Of a stretch of 64,000 bases of DNA, positions 33,016-43,111 are shown one piece after another. The DNA lies in the NCBI GenBank assembly GCA_037951105.1, contig JBAMJV010001376.1:124001-188000 (forward strand). The letters are read 5' to 3'. Position 1 is the first letter of the stretch, and every line of letters starts with the position of its first letter. The translations under genes were made by a program, and so were the position numbers. This stretch comes from Echinarachnius parma. Lineage: Eukaryota; Echinodermata; Echinoidea; Clypeasteroida; Echinarachniidae. A model generated the notes under the pieces. The model saw nothing but the letters and a program-made list of their open reading frames with translations, did no database searches and was not told the DNA's origin.

Positions 33016-33699
33016 TCAGTGCTGTAGCAGAGATGCCAAGGCCCCAACAAATGCTGAGTGTGAGACTATACACAAATGTGGCACTTCACGTCCCGCTGGC
33101 GCCATACAAAAAGGATCCATTAGCTTTTCACGCCTACAAATGGCATCGTTGTCAAGGTACTCTTTCATGTTGGTGCTGATTTTTTGCCTTCTACAGCCGC
33201 GGTATTTAATCAGCACATCATGGCAAGGCTCTCCACCACGTCCTCCCCGTCCACTCTCCTGAACATAATCATCTATGTCCTCAGATGGCCCAAAGTGGTA
33301 TATTCGTGTAAGGTTCTGGCAATTGATACCTATGCCGAATGCGATGGTCGCAAACAGAACCCGGATCTCACCATCTGGCTGAGAAAATGATGATAAAATC
33401 CCATCCTTAACCGTTTCCTCTGTGGTAGAGTGAAACATGGCATAATGCCGGCACGGCTCTGATTTAAGGACTTCATGGAAGGCGCTAAATAATGTTCTGC
33501 GGTGCATGTGGGTCCTGCAAAAAATAACTGTCCGTGGCATGTCTCTCTTTTTCTCCTTCAACTCAGTGATGAGTGGCGAAAAGATATCCGGATCTTCTTT
33601 CAAAGATGTTGATAAGACAGAATACCGGATGTTTGGTCGCTCTAGTGAGTCCATCACAATGGTTGGCGATGTGAGAGACGGGCTCTCAATAACAATGTG
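33016..33699 (-). pseudogene. RecQ-type helicase C-terminal fragment
   Basis: A 228-codon open frame without the N-terminal ATPase half. It has the RecQ helicase C-domain: RPNIRYSV near the start, TVIFCRTH, LFATIAFGIGIN (motif V) and DDYVQESGRGGRGG (motif VI), then MKEYLDND..CRRE, the region where RecQ proteins begin their zinc-binding part. A stop (33700-33702) precedes it and none of motifs I-IV is found just upstream. Full RecQ proteins unwind DNA 3'-5' in recombination repair. RecQ-like genes are abundant in some invertebrate genomes, often near repeats; the surroundings here are mobile DNA. Fragment of a host RecQ paralogue or of a transposon-borne helicase; the latter is inference. Confidence 0.75.
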
Positions 33700-34312
33700 C
33701 TAATGTTGATCAATGTCAATGAAGCCTATTCTTCGTGGTCCCTGTCAAGGTAGATAGTGCGTGTCTGCAAATCACCCTTGTGTTCATTCCCGTACACGTT
33801 GATGAATGTTTCTGTTGTCACTGCGATCATTCTCACCCGCACATGCCCGGTACCGTTTGTTCGCCTCGCAATCGAGAAGGTGAAAGTGTCGTCTTCGTAC
33901 GACAAACCTCTGACTTAAAATTGATTTCAGTGTTTAGTTTAAACACCCCCAGGTTCCCATTTAGTGAATGGGTTAAAAGATTACAATTGAAGTCAGAAAT
34001 TGGCACTTTACTTTTGCGCTAATATCTTGAGCCAAGTAAAGTGGCATTCACTTAGGAAACTTTATAAATATAACATTACTTTTAGTAGATATTATTGTAA
34101 TACACATTTTATCCAATTGCATGTATAGCAACATAAATCCATTTGAATCATATATTTAATATTTTTGATTGCACCAGGGAATTGGAATATCATTACTGGC
34201 TTCATGGCGATGAAATATTACTCATATATGGAAGAAACCAATGATACAAAGTTTACAAACATTCTCTCGGAAGTTAAGGGGTTTAACATTTGTTTTTACG
34301 GGGTTATTTATT

Positions 34313-34935
34313 ATTTATTTATTACATGTCAAAAACTGACCATGCGCAAATGTCGGAGGTACTGACATCCCAACGATTCATTCAGTCGGAGAAGGGGCGC
34401 AAACTTGGTAGTGTGGGCCATTTCATTCTTGCAAAGCCAGTGGATGGACTCTGTTTCACAATTCTTACATCCTATTTAATTATTTATTTTTAAATGATGT
34501 AAAATTACATGTCAAAAACTGACCATGCGCAAATGTCGGTGGTACTGACATCCCAACGATTCATTCAGTCGGAGAAAATAATGTAAAATTACATGTCAAA
34601 AACTGACCATGCGCAAATGTCGGAGGTACTGACATCCCAACGATTCATTCAGTCGGAGAAAATAATGTAAAATTACATGTCAAAAACTGACCATGCGCAA
34701 ATGTCGGAGGTACTGACATCCCAACGATTCATTCAGTCGGAGAAAATAATGTAAAATTACATGTCAAAAACTGACCATGCGCAAATGTCGGAGGTACTGA
34801 CATCCCAACGATTCATTTAGTCGGAGAAGGGGCGCAAACTTGGTAGTGTGGGCCATTTTATTCTTGCAAAGCCAGTGGATGCATGGACTCTGTTCCACAA
34901 TTCTTACATCCTATTTAATTATTTATTTTAAAATT
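34313..34935. repeat. 84-bp tandem repeat with duplicated flanks
   Basis: attacatgtcaaaaactgacc occurs at 34321, 34504, 34588, 34672 and 34756 (84-bp steps after the first). The right flank of the first unit (ggggcgcaaacttggtag ... cttacatcctatttaattatttattt) recurs after the last, so a ~180-bp segment was duplicated and its core expanded. Confidence 0.9.
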
Positions 34936-34959
34936 TATTTCCGGTACGATAAACAACAT

Positions 34960-35215
34960 GATACAAAGGTCCGGAAACCAACAGTGATCAAGGTACAATA
35001 ATAATATTCATAGATACATTCAAAATATACATAAATCGTAAACATATAATTATGCACAAAAAAACTGATGCACATTAAACACCGTTTACAATAATCGTAC
35101 ATGTTGTTACCTTCTCCCTCCACTGGTTCCTATCTCGCTGGGTGAGCCCTTCGTCCGCGTCTCCGACGATAAGCTCGCGGAACACGGATACTTCCTCTCT
35201 GAAATTCAAATTTGA
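34960..35215. repeat. Dispersed block duplicated at 36950-37075 and 38165-38290
   Basis: gatcaaggtacaataataatattcatagatacatt (34986 on) recurs at 36955. ccttctccctccactgg...cgtctccgacgataagctcgcggaac (35110-35190) recurs at 38190-38267 and in part at 39398. The latter reads on the - strand as an open frame containing VFRELIVGDADEGLTQRDR. Confidence 0.75.
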
Positions 35216-35639
35216 ATGCAGGCTAGTGAATTAAGCTGTTCTTGATCTGGTGAAAACTCATCTCGATCTTAATATCGTCACATGGCAAAATGAATCCAGG
35301 CAAAACATCACACAGGGAACCACCAGGCCCCCATGGTTCCGTACGCGCCAAACGTCTGCAAGTGCGGCAATTACAAACACTTGTATATGATTGGGGGCAA
35401 TAAACCATGGAAGACGTGACACGGAAGGGGGTTCTGCCCCATCAGAACTCAACTTAAAAACTCTTTTAATATAAGTATTCAACAATATGGGCTCAACCAA
35501 ATTGAATGTACCATAAGAAAGATCCAACACACAATTACAACCATTCTACAATAACAAAATTAAAGTACCGTTTCTTGTCGGTACAAAGCATGCTTGTCAT
35601 ACTTTATCGTTTCTTAACCCGCCCGAGTGCCGTTTCTTG

Positions 35640-35755
35640 CCGGCACTCGGCAAATAAAATAAACGAACGATAAAACAAAATATGTATTTTATCTCGTAAC
35701 TCTCGTTGCGAGCCTAAATGAGATCCCGTCCGCGCATGCGCAGTCAATTCGTCTG
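35640..35755. repeat. Repeat shared with 39452-39550
   Basis: cgaacgataaaacaaaatatgtattttatc and the following gtaactctcgttgcgagcctaaatgagatcccgtc occur in both places, same orientation, with few differences. Confidence 0.8.
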
Positions 35756-36015
35756 TGACAATGCAAACCAGCACACATTGTGTGCACCATCTCCACTCCC
35801 TGGGGAGCACTCCTTCCAAGCGGCTCATGGGCATTAAGAAGATCATTCACATAAAGGCTTTCACCTCCTACCGGGTCCCCATTTATACACCTGGGTACAG
35901 AGCAGCAATGTTGCAATTGTCTTGCTGAAGGTCAAACAAGATGGGCATACTCCAGGTTCAAACTCGGGATCTCTCACTTGGAAAGCGAGCGCTCTATCAA
36001 TCTTGCCACACCTCA
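35755..36015 (-). mobile_element. tRNA-derived SINE, best-preserved copy
   Basis: Read on the - strand: a tRNA-like head with gatagagcgctcgctttcc (A box region) and cccgagtttgaacctgg (B box region) at about 35950-36005, then the body shared with 2586-2972 (ggacccggtaggaggtgaaagcc ... gatggtgcacacaatgtgtgc). Confidence 0.75.
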
Positions 36016-36028
36016 TCCACATAGAAAC

Positions 36029-36085
36029 CATTTACAACCATCTACAACCATCTACAACCATTTACAACCGTCTACAACCGTTTCA
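36029..36085. repeat. 11-bp tandem repeat (tctacaaccat)n
   Basis: Five units of tctacaaccat/tttacaaccgt adjoining the SINE head. Confidence 0.85.
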
Positions 36086-36285
36086 TCCAGATTGTAATCA
36101 GATGCATTAATATTGGTTGAATAGAATGTTATCAAGTTTCAAGATACGTACCGTCTGATGCTGATGCAGTGCTTGCTTCTCGTCCACTCTTATTAGCTCA
36201 TCCGGCCCGCAAGTATGAATGAACAGTAGCTTAAGCCAGTGCCAGACGCAGTCAAGTAATGATGCAACAGGATTGCGCATGCGCA

Positions 36286-36655
36286 TTACGATCTTACTCT
36301 ATCTAAACGCGCGCTCTGCACAGAGGTTTTGCATAGCCATTGTGATGTCACAATAGGCCGTGGTCGACCAATCCCTCTTTCGCCAGCGGGTAATTGTGAG
36401 AACAGCAGTTGCTTGGGTAACCTCTCAGAGGGCATCCTGATGACATGGCTTGTCCATCGTAGGTTCTTCCTGATGAGCAGGTCCTCCATCGAAGGTAGTT
36501 GTGCTCGCTCTAGTATTTCTTTGTTGGTCACTTTGTCCTTCCATGTGATTCTCATGATTGCTCGGAGGTGTCTCATGAATTCCGTATCATCAGTCGCCCT
36601 CAATGCTGTCATGGTGACATGGTTTTCTGTTAGGGTTTGCTCCCTTAGCCTTAGT
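36286..36655 (-). mobile_element. LINE reverse-transcriptase C-terminal fragment
   Basis: The - strand frame has ITWKDKVTNKEILERAQLPS, then RKNLRWTSHVIRMPSERLPKQ and GERGIGRP. This is the C-terminal region that follows the RT domain in many non-LTR retrotransposons (consensus RW-GH--R-P----PK--L--EL--G-R--GRP). It diverges into unrelated sequence near 36300. The rest of the element is missing. Confidence 0.75.
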
Positions 36656-36663
36656 CTTAGATT

Positions 36664-36804
36664 CTAACGAGAATCTGCCCCACAAGGCAGTGGTATACAA
36701 CTTTGGTCCGAGTCGATTTGTCCATGTTTTACCTTGGCTTCAGACATGTTAGCAAGTAGCAAGCCCAAAGCAAGGAAAACCACGAAAGCCTTGAATACGT
36801 CCAT
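36664..36804 (-). CDS. Short ORF with N-terminal signal peptide, 46 aa
   Basis: ATG at 36804, stop at 36664. The first residues MDVFKAFVVFLALGLLLAN form a textbook secretory signal (one Lys, then a hydrophobic core rich in Leu/Val/Phe) with likely cleavage after SEA. The remainder is a short polar tail ending with CIPLPC and ADSR. A potential donor follows the signal (gccaag|gtaaaa), so it may instead be the first coding exon of a longer secreted protein whose other exons were lost or displaced by the LINE fragment just downstream. The product family is not recognised. Expression is not shown. Confidence 0.4.
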   Translation of the reverse strand: MDVFKAFVVFLALGLLLANMSEAKVKHGQIDSDQSCIPLPCGADSR

Positions 36805-37299
36805 GCTTCTCGAGTTGCAAGCTTGATGCTTGCTTCTCGAAAAAAAAAAAATTTGAGAATAATTCTCAACAGCAACTAAAAGCAGTTTTAAGTGCTGTCA
36901 GAGAGCCGATAATTTGCATAAACTGATACAAACTGTAGTCAGAGAGCATAATGATCAAGGTACAATAATAATATTCATAGATACATTTATAGAAATACAC
37001 ATGAATCATAAACATATAATTATGCACAAAAAAACTGATGCACATTAAACACTATTTAGAATAATCATACAAATTCAAAACGACGAAGAAGTATTATAGT
37101 ATCATACAGCAAGAATATACCAACGTTCAAATCCTGCGGTGATTTTGGCAGAGACTTTGCAGAGACCTCTGCACAGATTTTGGCGGAGACTTCGGTGGAG
37201 ACTTCTGCAGAGATTTTTGCGGAGACTCCCACTCTAAACCCGACATATTCGAGTGAATGCTGATGGTGTCTTCGTCCTGCTCACTCCCAACATGGATTT

Positions 37300-38090
37300 G
37301 TTGGCTCTTCAGCTACAGAACCGCCCATACGCCTCTTCGCACTTCTCAGAAAGGCTGCCGTCGGTTAGTTTGCACCCACGTGTGTCCCCGGCTGGACGAT
37401 TTTCAAAGTTACGGTAATGTCGCTTTAGGTTTCGCATCTTTGGCGTCTCAAACAGCACATTCTGCAGCATGACTTGATATATCATCATGCATGTAATATC
37501 AATTGCAGGCATCAACATGCTCTTCCTCTCCTTTGCTCTGTTAATTTTGGGTTTCGTTCAATTTAAATCTCATCTTGTAATTTCAAACAATATAATTGTG
37601 AAATTCCTGTCCAAATGTATTCAATATTACTGTCATCTTTGTTGACATGCATCTTTGGCGTCTCAAAGGCGCACAGCTCGCATTTCCAAGTCAATTGTAC
37701 TGCATGCGTCTCCTCTAGATGGTGATGGAGAGCGCTCACTGTTGAGTATCGCTCTTGCACCTCATGCAACTGTTAAGTGTTCCCCGCAGGACGATTATCA
37801 AAGTTGCGGTAATGTCGCTTTAGGTTTTGCATCTTTGGCATCTCAAAGGTGCACAGCTCGCATTTCCAAGTCTATTGTACTGCATGTGCCTCCTCCAGGT
37901 GGCGATGGAGATCGCCATAGTAGAGTAGGTGCTCTTGCACCTCGTGCAATGGTTTAGTGGCGCTTCTATGCCCTCTTCCTGCTTAAATGGCACCAGGTGG
38001 GTGTGGTCTGAGCGGGACCGCCCGCTGGTCAATGATGGTGCCCTCCTGATGGTGCAAGCATGTATTGGGTGGTCTATATATAGATCCAAA
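37300..38090 (-). pseudogene. Repeated zinc-finger-like fragments
   Basis: Three related segments (about 37375-37450, 37630-37790, 37795-37970) read on the - strand as HEVQE...LHHHLEETHAVQ followed by TWKCELCAFETPKM and, in two, QNLKRHYRNF. The H..H and C..C spacing looks like C2H2 fingers. In-frame stops and frameshifts separate the pieces. Such finger pairs occur in N-terminal parts of some non-LTR retrotransposons as well as in host proteins; origin not settled. Confidence 0.5.
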
Positions 38091-38109
38091 AATAATGTTT
38101 CTCTTTTTA

Positions 38110-38287
38110 ATTAATAAGATGTAGCTTAGATGTGTAGACGCGTCTATCTCGCAGGATACTAAGATAAGTAAGGCCCAGTTCCTCTGCTACCTTCTCCCTC
38201 CACTGGGTCCTATCTCGCTGGGTGAGCCCTTCGTCCGCGTCTCCGACGATAAGCTCGCGGAACAAGCATACTTCCTCTTTGAAATTG
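38110..38287 (-). pseudogene. Interrupted coding fragment next to the LTR
   Basis: Open - strand frame of about 58 codons with NFKEEVCLFRELIVGDADEG and GLTQRDRTQWREKVAEELG, ending TAA near 38111. The LTR (38288 on) interrupts its 5' side. Near-identical pieces at 35110-35200 continue past this point without an LTR. Family not recognised. Confidence 0.4.
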
Positions 38288-38665
38288 TAGCGCCTGGGTG
38301 TAGTTGTGGCTACGTGGTGGTTCAGGCCGGGCGCAAACGCAAAGAAATAGGGGGTGGATGGGTGGGGTGACGATGCAAGAACCGGGATTTAGACCGCTAG
38401 CGAGACGGGACACCTGAAAAGAGCAGTGGAAAAACACATCAGGCTGGGGTCACACAATTCTGCAAAGTCCTGACCCACGCAAGATGTACTCCGTTCTTCC
38501 CCCCTCGTGGTCAGATAAGACATCCCCATACTGGGTGGGCGATAGTGGCTAAACAATAACATGGTCTAGGTTTACGACCGATTGTCTAACCATGCTGGTG
38601 TAGTGCTTAAAGGCCGCTATATCATTCAACATTAAATATAATTGCATGGTAATTTTACCCATGCT
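38288..38665 (-). mobile_element. LTR of a Ty3/gypsy-like retrotransposon
   Basis: Read on this strand it begins TGTAGC (38288) and ends GCTACA (38665), the short inverted ends expected of an LTR. In the sense (- strand) direction a purine tract, aaagagagggagga (38666-38679), lies directly before the LTR start TGTAGCATGGG, as a polypurine tract does. The paralogous empty sequence at 35110-35215 lacks it. A ~75-bp piece of the same LTR lies at 39247-39321. Confidence 0.7.
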
Positions 38666-38875
38666 ACATCCTCCCTCTCTTTGTGGAATGACGTCCGCGT
38701 CATGACTCAATCAAATTAAAGAAGAGAAGCATACCTATTATATCAAGACCACCAACAATATACAGTAAAACAATTCATTCTGCCACGATGCTCCTATGAA
38801 CATTAAGCAATTGCATAGTACATACTTTTCCAAATTAAAAAAACCGAAAAAAATCCCACTTCTAAGCCACGAGTG

Positions 38876-39245
38876 TCAAAATTCCCACTTCGAAGGCGCA
38901 AGTGTCAATGAAAACACATAATAAATATAGGTAGGTAGGTCGATAGGTAGGCGTGGATGCCGCCCGAACATCAAGTAGAACGGAGTATGGCCAGTGGAAG
39001 AATGCTTGGTACAGTTATACGCGTGCACCATCGATTCCATGTGGCCCTTCCAGTCCGCCTTTTCTTCTGGGTTCAGGGTGCCAAGCAGGTTTATTAGCGT
39101 GCGGTTGAATCGCTCGGTGATGCCATTTCCCTGCGGGTGATAGGGGGTGGTCCGGCTGCGCTGAACTCCCGCTAGACGGCAGAGCTCCTTCACTACACCA
39201 CTTTCGAAGTTCCTTCCCTGGTCCGAGTGCAGCCTCTCTGGGAAA
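38876..39245 (-). pseudogene. Ty3/gypsy integrase fragment (pol C-terminal)
   Basis: The - strand frame includes [20 protein letters not shown], then [18 protein letters not shown] and [17 protein letters not shown]: the integrase core with the D-x-G and P-x-G-x-x-E region, and the typical downstream segment. Its 5' side is cut by an LTR piece at 39247-39321, so the order is rearranged. In a living element this enzyme inserts the cDNA; here it is truncated. Confidence 0.85.
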
Positions 39246-39246
39246 C

Positions 39247-39321
39247 CGAAAGGCCGCTATATCATTCGACATTAAAGGCAACATTAAATATAATTGCATG
39301 GTAATTTCACCCATGCTACAA
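39247..39321 (-). mobile_element. Truncated LTR piece
   Basis: aaaggccgctatatcattcgacatt ... accatgctaca-like end matches the start of the LTR at 38595-38665 (sense strand), with an extra ~10-bp insertion. It directly abuts the integrase fragment. Confidence 0.7.
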
Positions 39322-39683
39322 AATGATGGAAAGATATAATAAAGATTTATCAAAACCATACTCAGAATGCAGTCAGCTCATCCTAATACATGTTGTTACC
39401 TTCTCCATCCACTGGGTCCTAGGGTTAGCATCCAGTATGTAGGTATGTAGCTAAACGAACGATAAAACAAAATATGTATTTTATCTTGTAACTCTCGTTG
39501 CGAGCCTAAATGAGATCCCGTCTGTGCATGCGCAGTCAAATCGTCTGTTGCATGTTGCAGTAGGTGGATGTGTCCATCATTTTGGCTTCAGTTTCAGCCG
39601 GAAAATTTCGCTATTGTTTCACTCATATTGTCGTTAAACTGTCGGCGAATGACTTTTGAATAGTTTGCAACCTGTTTTGGATT

Positions 39684-39910
39684 TTATATTTCAAACCTAG
39701 CACTTCCTAGCCTATCAATGAGCTCTGCAATGTTGGGTATTGGGTAACTATCAAAACTCGTCACGTCATTCAATTTTCGATAATCCACACGCAGCCTCAT
39801 AGACTTGTCCTTTTTAGTCACCAAAACAATTGGGGATGCATAAGGGGAGTTTGATTTCTGTCTTATCCCCATTTCCAATAGAACACCTATTTCTTTCTTC
39901 ACTGCATCTT
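39684..39910 (-). pseudogene. Ty3/gypsy reverse-transcriptase fragment
   Basis: The - strand frame reads EIGVLLEMGIRQKSNSPYAS, then PIVLVTKKDKSMRLRVDYRKLN and YPIPNIAELIDRLG: the N-terminal RT region (fingers) of Ty3/gypsy elements. It stops before the YxDD catalytic box. It lies 5' of the integrase in the sense direction, as expected, but over 300 bp of other sequence and an LTR piece intervene. Confidence 0.85.
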
Positions 39911-40139
39911 TGGAGCCTCTGATGTAGTGATTACATCATGATGTAGGACAGATGTCTTCCCAGGTACCATCATCTTGCTTTTCTAATTCCAATGATGGTT
40001 TTAAAATTGTATATTGTATCAATCATAATATCATAATTATCTTGAAATGGGTAAATGAATGTTAGAATGCACTTTGTAGGCTCTTCTTGTCTCCTTGTCT
40101 TCTTGTTCTTCTTGTCCAGATAATGATTTCTGGATGTGG

Positions 40140-40290
40140 AGGGAGAGGTTGAGGGCTGGATGTGGAGGGCTGGTTGTTTTGCACGCTGATGTGCTTGAGA
40201 AGGCAGATGTTCTCTTGAAAGATGTGGAGGGCTGGATTTTTTGCACGCCGATGTGCTCGAGAAGGCAGATGATCTCTTGAAAGATTTTGT
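40140..40290. repeat. ~65-bp tandem duplication
   Basis: tgtggagggctggttgttttgcacgctgatgtgct...cttgaaaga is followed by a second, slightly different copy (gtggagggctggattttttgcacgccgatgtgct...). The open frames over it are repeat-derived. Confidence 0.8.
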
Positions 40291-40399
40291 CACTCCTTTC
40301 TCCACCGCAGCTTTGAGCTTTTCCTCCAGGACTGAAAAATAAAAAGCAAACAGAACACAATTATTCAACTAACAAAAGTCAAGTATGTCCAAACCTTAT

Positions 40400-40730
40400 T
40401 AACCGCATCACCACTGGCGGACACGCTGCAACGGCTTCCCCTTGTTCTCCTCTTTAATTCTGGATGCGGACACGATGCTCTCTGCCATCTTCTCATGGGT
40501 AAAGACCATACCCATTAGTGCTAGTACAGCAGGCGACCATGATGGCCTGTGTAGCTCCAGCATTCCCATCTGCGCTTGGGACAAGTACAATGTATGTCCG
40601 AACCTGCCAATGTCGTGTTAAATTTGCATCTCTGCACAATTTCGCTTGGGACCGGGTTGTGGTGCTGCCTCATCAGCGTCGACAGCTCATCGAATGTCTT
40701 CTGTCCTGGTTTGCTTGGTGCAACCAAATT
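40400..40730 (-). pseudogene. Decayed retrotransposon gag-like fragment
   Basis: The - strand frame KPGQKTFDELSTLMRQHHNP followed by PSEIVQRCKFN resembles the gag-region segment of invertebrate Ty3/gypsy polyproteins (K-x-x-D/E-L...H-x-P-x-P-x-x-x-x-x-R-x-x-F). A frameshift separates it from the neighbouring piece at 40408-40590. Confidence 0.5.
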
Positions 40731-41274
40731 GCGAGGACAACCCCTATAACTGAATTAGCCATTACTGGCGAGGCTTTGCCACACACGGGCACTTACAATG
40801 CAATAAATGATATTACACTTGTGTATAATACAGAATGCACTGTGTATAAAATGTACAGATGACTGGAACCTAAAGCCACGGAGGGTCGCTCCCCCAGAGT
40901 TGTGGCTGCAGTATAGCATGTAATTGCGCCGAGCAGCTGTTGTTCAGTCACAGCAAGCGAGTATAATAGTAGAGAACTTCATTTTCTTGCATGCAAACGG
41001 TAACTGACGCCGCGATCCAGCACACACGTCTGCAGTTGCATTTCCGTGCACGTGGTTGCAAAGCTGCGTCGACCAATGCCAGTGCGTCTTATACCTGACG
41101 TCTCCGGGATCGCTCATAATATTGCAGGTGGAGATAAACAGCCCCACAACACAGCTTATCTTCATCCTTGATTTTGTTAATGAGTAATCACACCAATAGC
41201 TTGAATTGTAAATCTCTTTCAATATCATCCCAATTGTATTATAAAAAAATAAAAAAATATCAATTTTGTAATTC

Positions 41275-42150
41275 TTACTCAGATGGATGTAAAATATTTA
41301 TGATTGCGACTACATTTGTAAACTTACATCTCTCCTTGAGATGCCATGAGGATTGATGCTTGGAACCCCTCCTTCTGCCCAACAACGGGCTGGGGTTGTG
41401 TTTCCTCTGCTCGCCCGGTACTGGGCAGAGATTAGCCTCCTCCATTTGCCTGCTTTTAGGCGGAGGATTTGCGTCCGACAACGAGTCATTCGCCCATCTT
41501 TTGTTCCCCGTAGAACCCACCTCGCTGGCCGAGATGTCTCATCTTGTCGTGTAGCTCCCGCAAGGCAAATGACTTAAGTGAGGATGGAAGAATCAGTTGA
41601 TTCAGAAGCTTGGAATCTTTCCTTACTGACCTGATGAGGAGCCCATCCTTCAATGAGAGTGACTCCCACTGGTGCAGTTGAAGCCTAGTACCATCTAATG
41701 ACAGTGACGAGCGTTGACGTCGTGTCGGCTTTGCACCACATCTTACCAAGCTTGCTACTTCCTGAACGTCGTTGTCTGTACACCGTTATGTATTTCTAAG
41801 TGTATAAAGGATTTCCACTTAAATTTCTTTGGTCAAATCATCAGGGAACATATCATCCCAATTGCATTTTTTTTTTTACAAATTAATTTTGTAAATCTTA
41901 CTCGGATGGTTTTAAGATATTGATGATTGCGACTACATTTGTAAACTTACATCTCTCCTTGAGATGCCATGATGATTGAGGTTTCGAATCCCTCCTTCTG
42001 CCCACATCCGGGCTGGGGTTGTGTATCCTCTGTTCGCCTGCTACTGGGCAGACGTTTTGACTCCTCCGTTCGCCTGCTTTTATGCAGAGGATTTGCGTCA
42101 GACAATGAGTCATTTGCCCATCTTTTGTTCCCCGTAGAACCCGCTAGGTG
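41275..42150. repeat. Duplicated ~230-bp block (41285-41520 and 41905-42145)
   Basis: actacatttgtaaacttacatctctccttgagatgccatga and the following cccctccttctgccca...gggctggggttgtgt...cctctg and gtcattcgcccatcttttgttccccgtagaaccc recur in the same order about 625 bp apart. A third, diverged piece is inside the ORF at 42647-43111 (about 42805-42850). Confidence 0.8.
41486..41760 (-). pseudogene. Ty3/gypsy integrase zinc-binding region fragment
   Basis: LKDGLLIRSVRKDSKLLNQL, then ILPSSLKSFALRELHDKMRHLGQ: the segment before the integrase core, with the H-x(3)-H of the HHCC finger; the Cys pair is lost where the sequence changes (after RGGFYGEQK). Probably a separate, related element from the one at 38.9-39.9 kb. 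Confidence 0.65.
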
Positions 42151-42646
42151 ATCGGTCAGGGACTGCGGCCATTATCGCACACAATAGACACACAAAAAAG
42201 CAAATCGAAAGATGCGAAAAAATGAACAGGTTCAGCGACAGTAAAGGTTATCAATATAATTTACCAGAGATATAAAACAACCAAATCGAGATACAAAACC
42301 TGACAAAACTGGAAGGAAAAACCTGGTTTGCGAGGGCAATCTACAGGCGTCGGAATCCGGCATAGAAAAGAGGATGTGCATGGTATTACATGGTGCGAGC
42401 GAACAGGATGTAGGGGTGCCCTAGTTAAGTTATCAGGGCGAGGGGTTCAGTGAACTTTTATTGGTTGCCGGGGCAATTCTAAGTGGGCATTAGAATGACA
42501 GCTCTCTTGTAGATAAAATGTTCCATTCCGAACATACATATCCTTGGTCTTCAAGGAAAAAGATGTGTTCCACCAATTCCTTCTCTTAATTCTCCCTCTG
42601 TAAATACTGTTGGGGGGCCCCGTTCTTGTACGGGCATACCAATTGT

Positions 42647-43111
42647 TTATTTTGTTGTGGCTAGATACCGATGTCTGGGGATGTGGCTCAGCCTCCGGAC
42701 ACAGTTGTCCTCCTCATCAGTCATCAGGTAGTTCTGATGATGGATGAAGCCGAATCCTCTTGCTATGTCCAGGGCGAGATGGAGCCAGTTGCCATTGCAG
42801 ACTACATTGCTACATTTGTAAACTTTCATCTCATCTAGAGATGCCATATCCTCGGTCCGAAAGGAAGAGTCCTGTGTTTGACCAATTCCTTCTCTTAATT
42901 CTCCCTCTGTAAATACTGTTGAAGGCCCCGTTCTTGTACTGGCGTAGAGATTGTTTATCTTGTTGTGGAGGATGGAGCTAGATGACGGCCCAATACCAAT
43001 GTCCATGGCTTTGTCATCAATATCGTTCACATATTCACACTCACTGTCACAGACACAGTCAAGAAAATCCTCTAATTCATTGTCGGTCAAAAGAACAACA
43101 TTTTCCGCCAT
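42647..43111 (-). CDS. 154-aa acidic ORF, unrecognised, in mobile-element region
   Basis: ATG at 43111, TAA-type stop near 42647. It starts MAENVVLLTDNELEDFLDCV with an acidic, Cys-containing N-terminus, a Ser-rich middle, and the C-terminal WLHLALDIARGFGFIHHQN. The last phrase faintly recalls the stretch before a kinase catalytic loop, but no catalytic residues follow, so no function is assigned. Parts of it (42865-42960 and 42805-42850) are duplicated nearby (42570-42650; 41285-41350; 41905-41975), suggesting a repeated exon or mobile-element gene. Could be a partial exon. Confidence 0.35.
   Translation of the reverse strand: MAENVVLLTDNELEDFLDCVCDSECEYVNDIDDKAMDIGIGPSSSSILHNKINNLYASTRTGPSTVFTEGELREGIGQTQDSSFRTEDMASLDEMKVYKCSNVVCNGNWLHLALDIARGFGFIHHQNYLMTDEEDNCVRRLSHIPRHRYLATTK

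Noticed and set aside
42750-42850. Protein kinase catalytic loop in the 154-codon ORF (WLHLALDIARGFGFIHHQN)
   Set aside because: The similarity is limited to a short hydrophobic phrase; no HRD, DFG or Lys motifs follow, so a kinase assignment is not supported.
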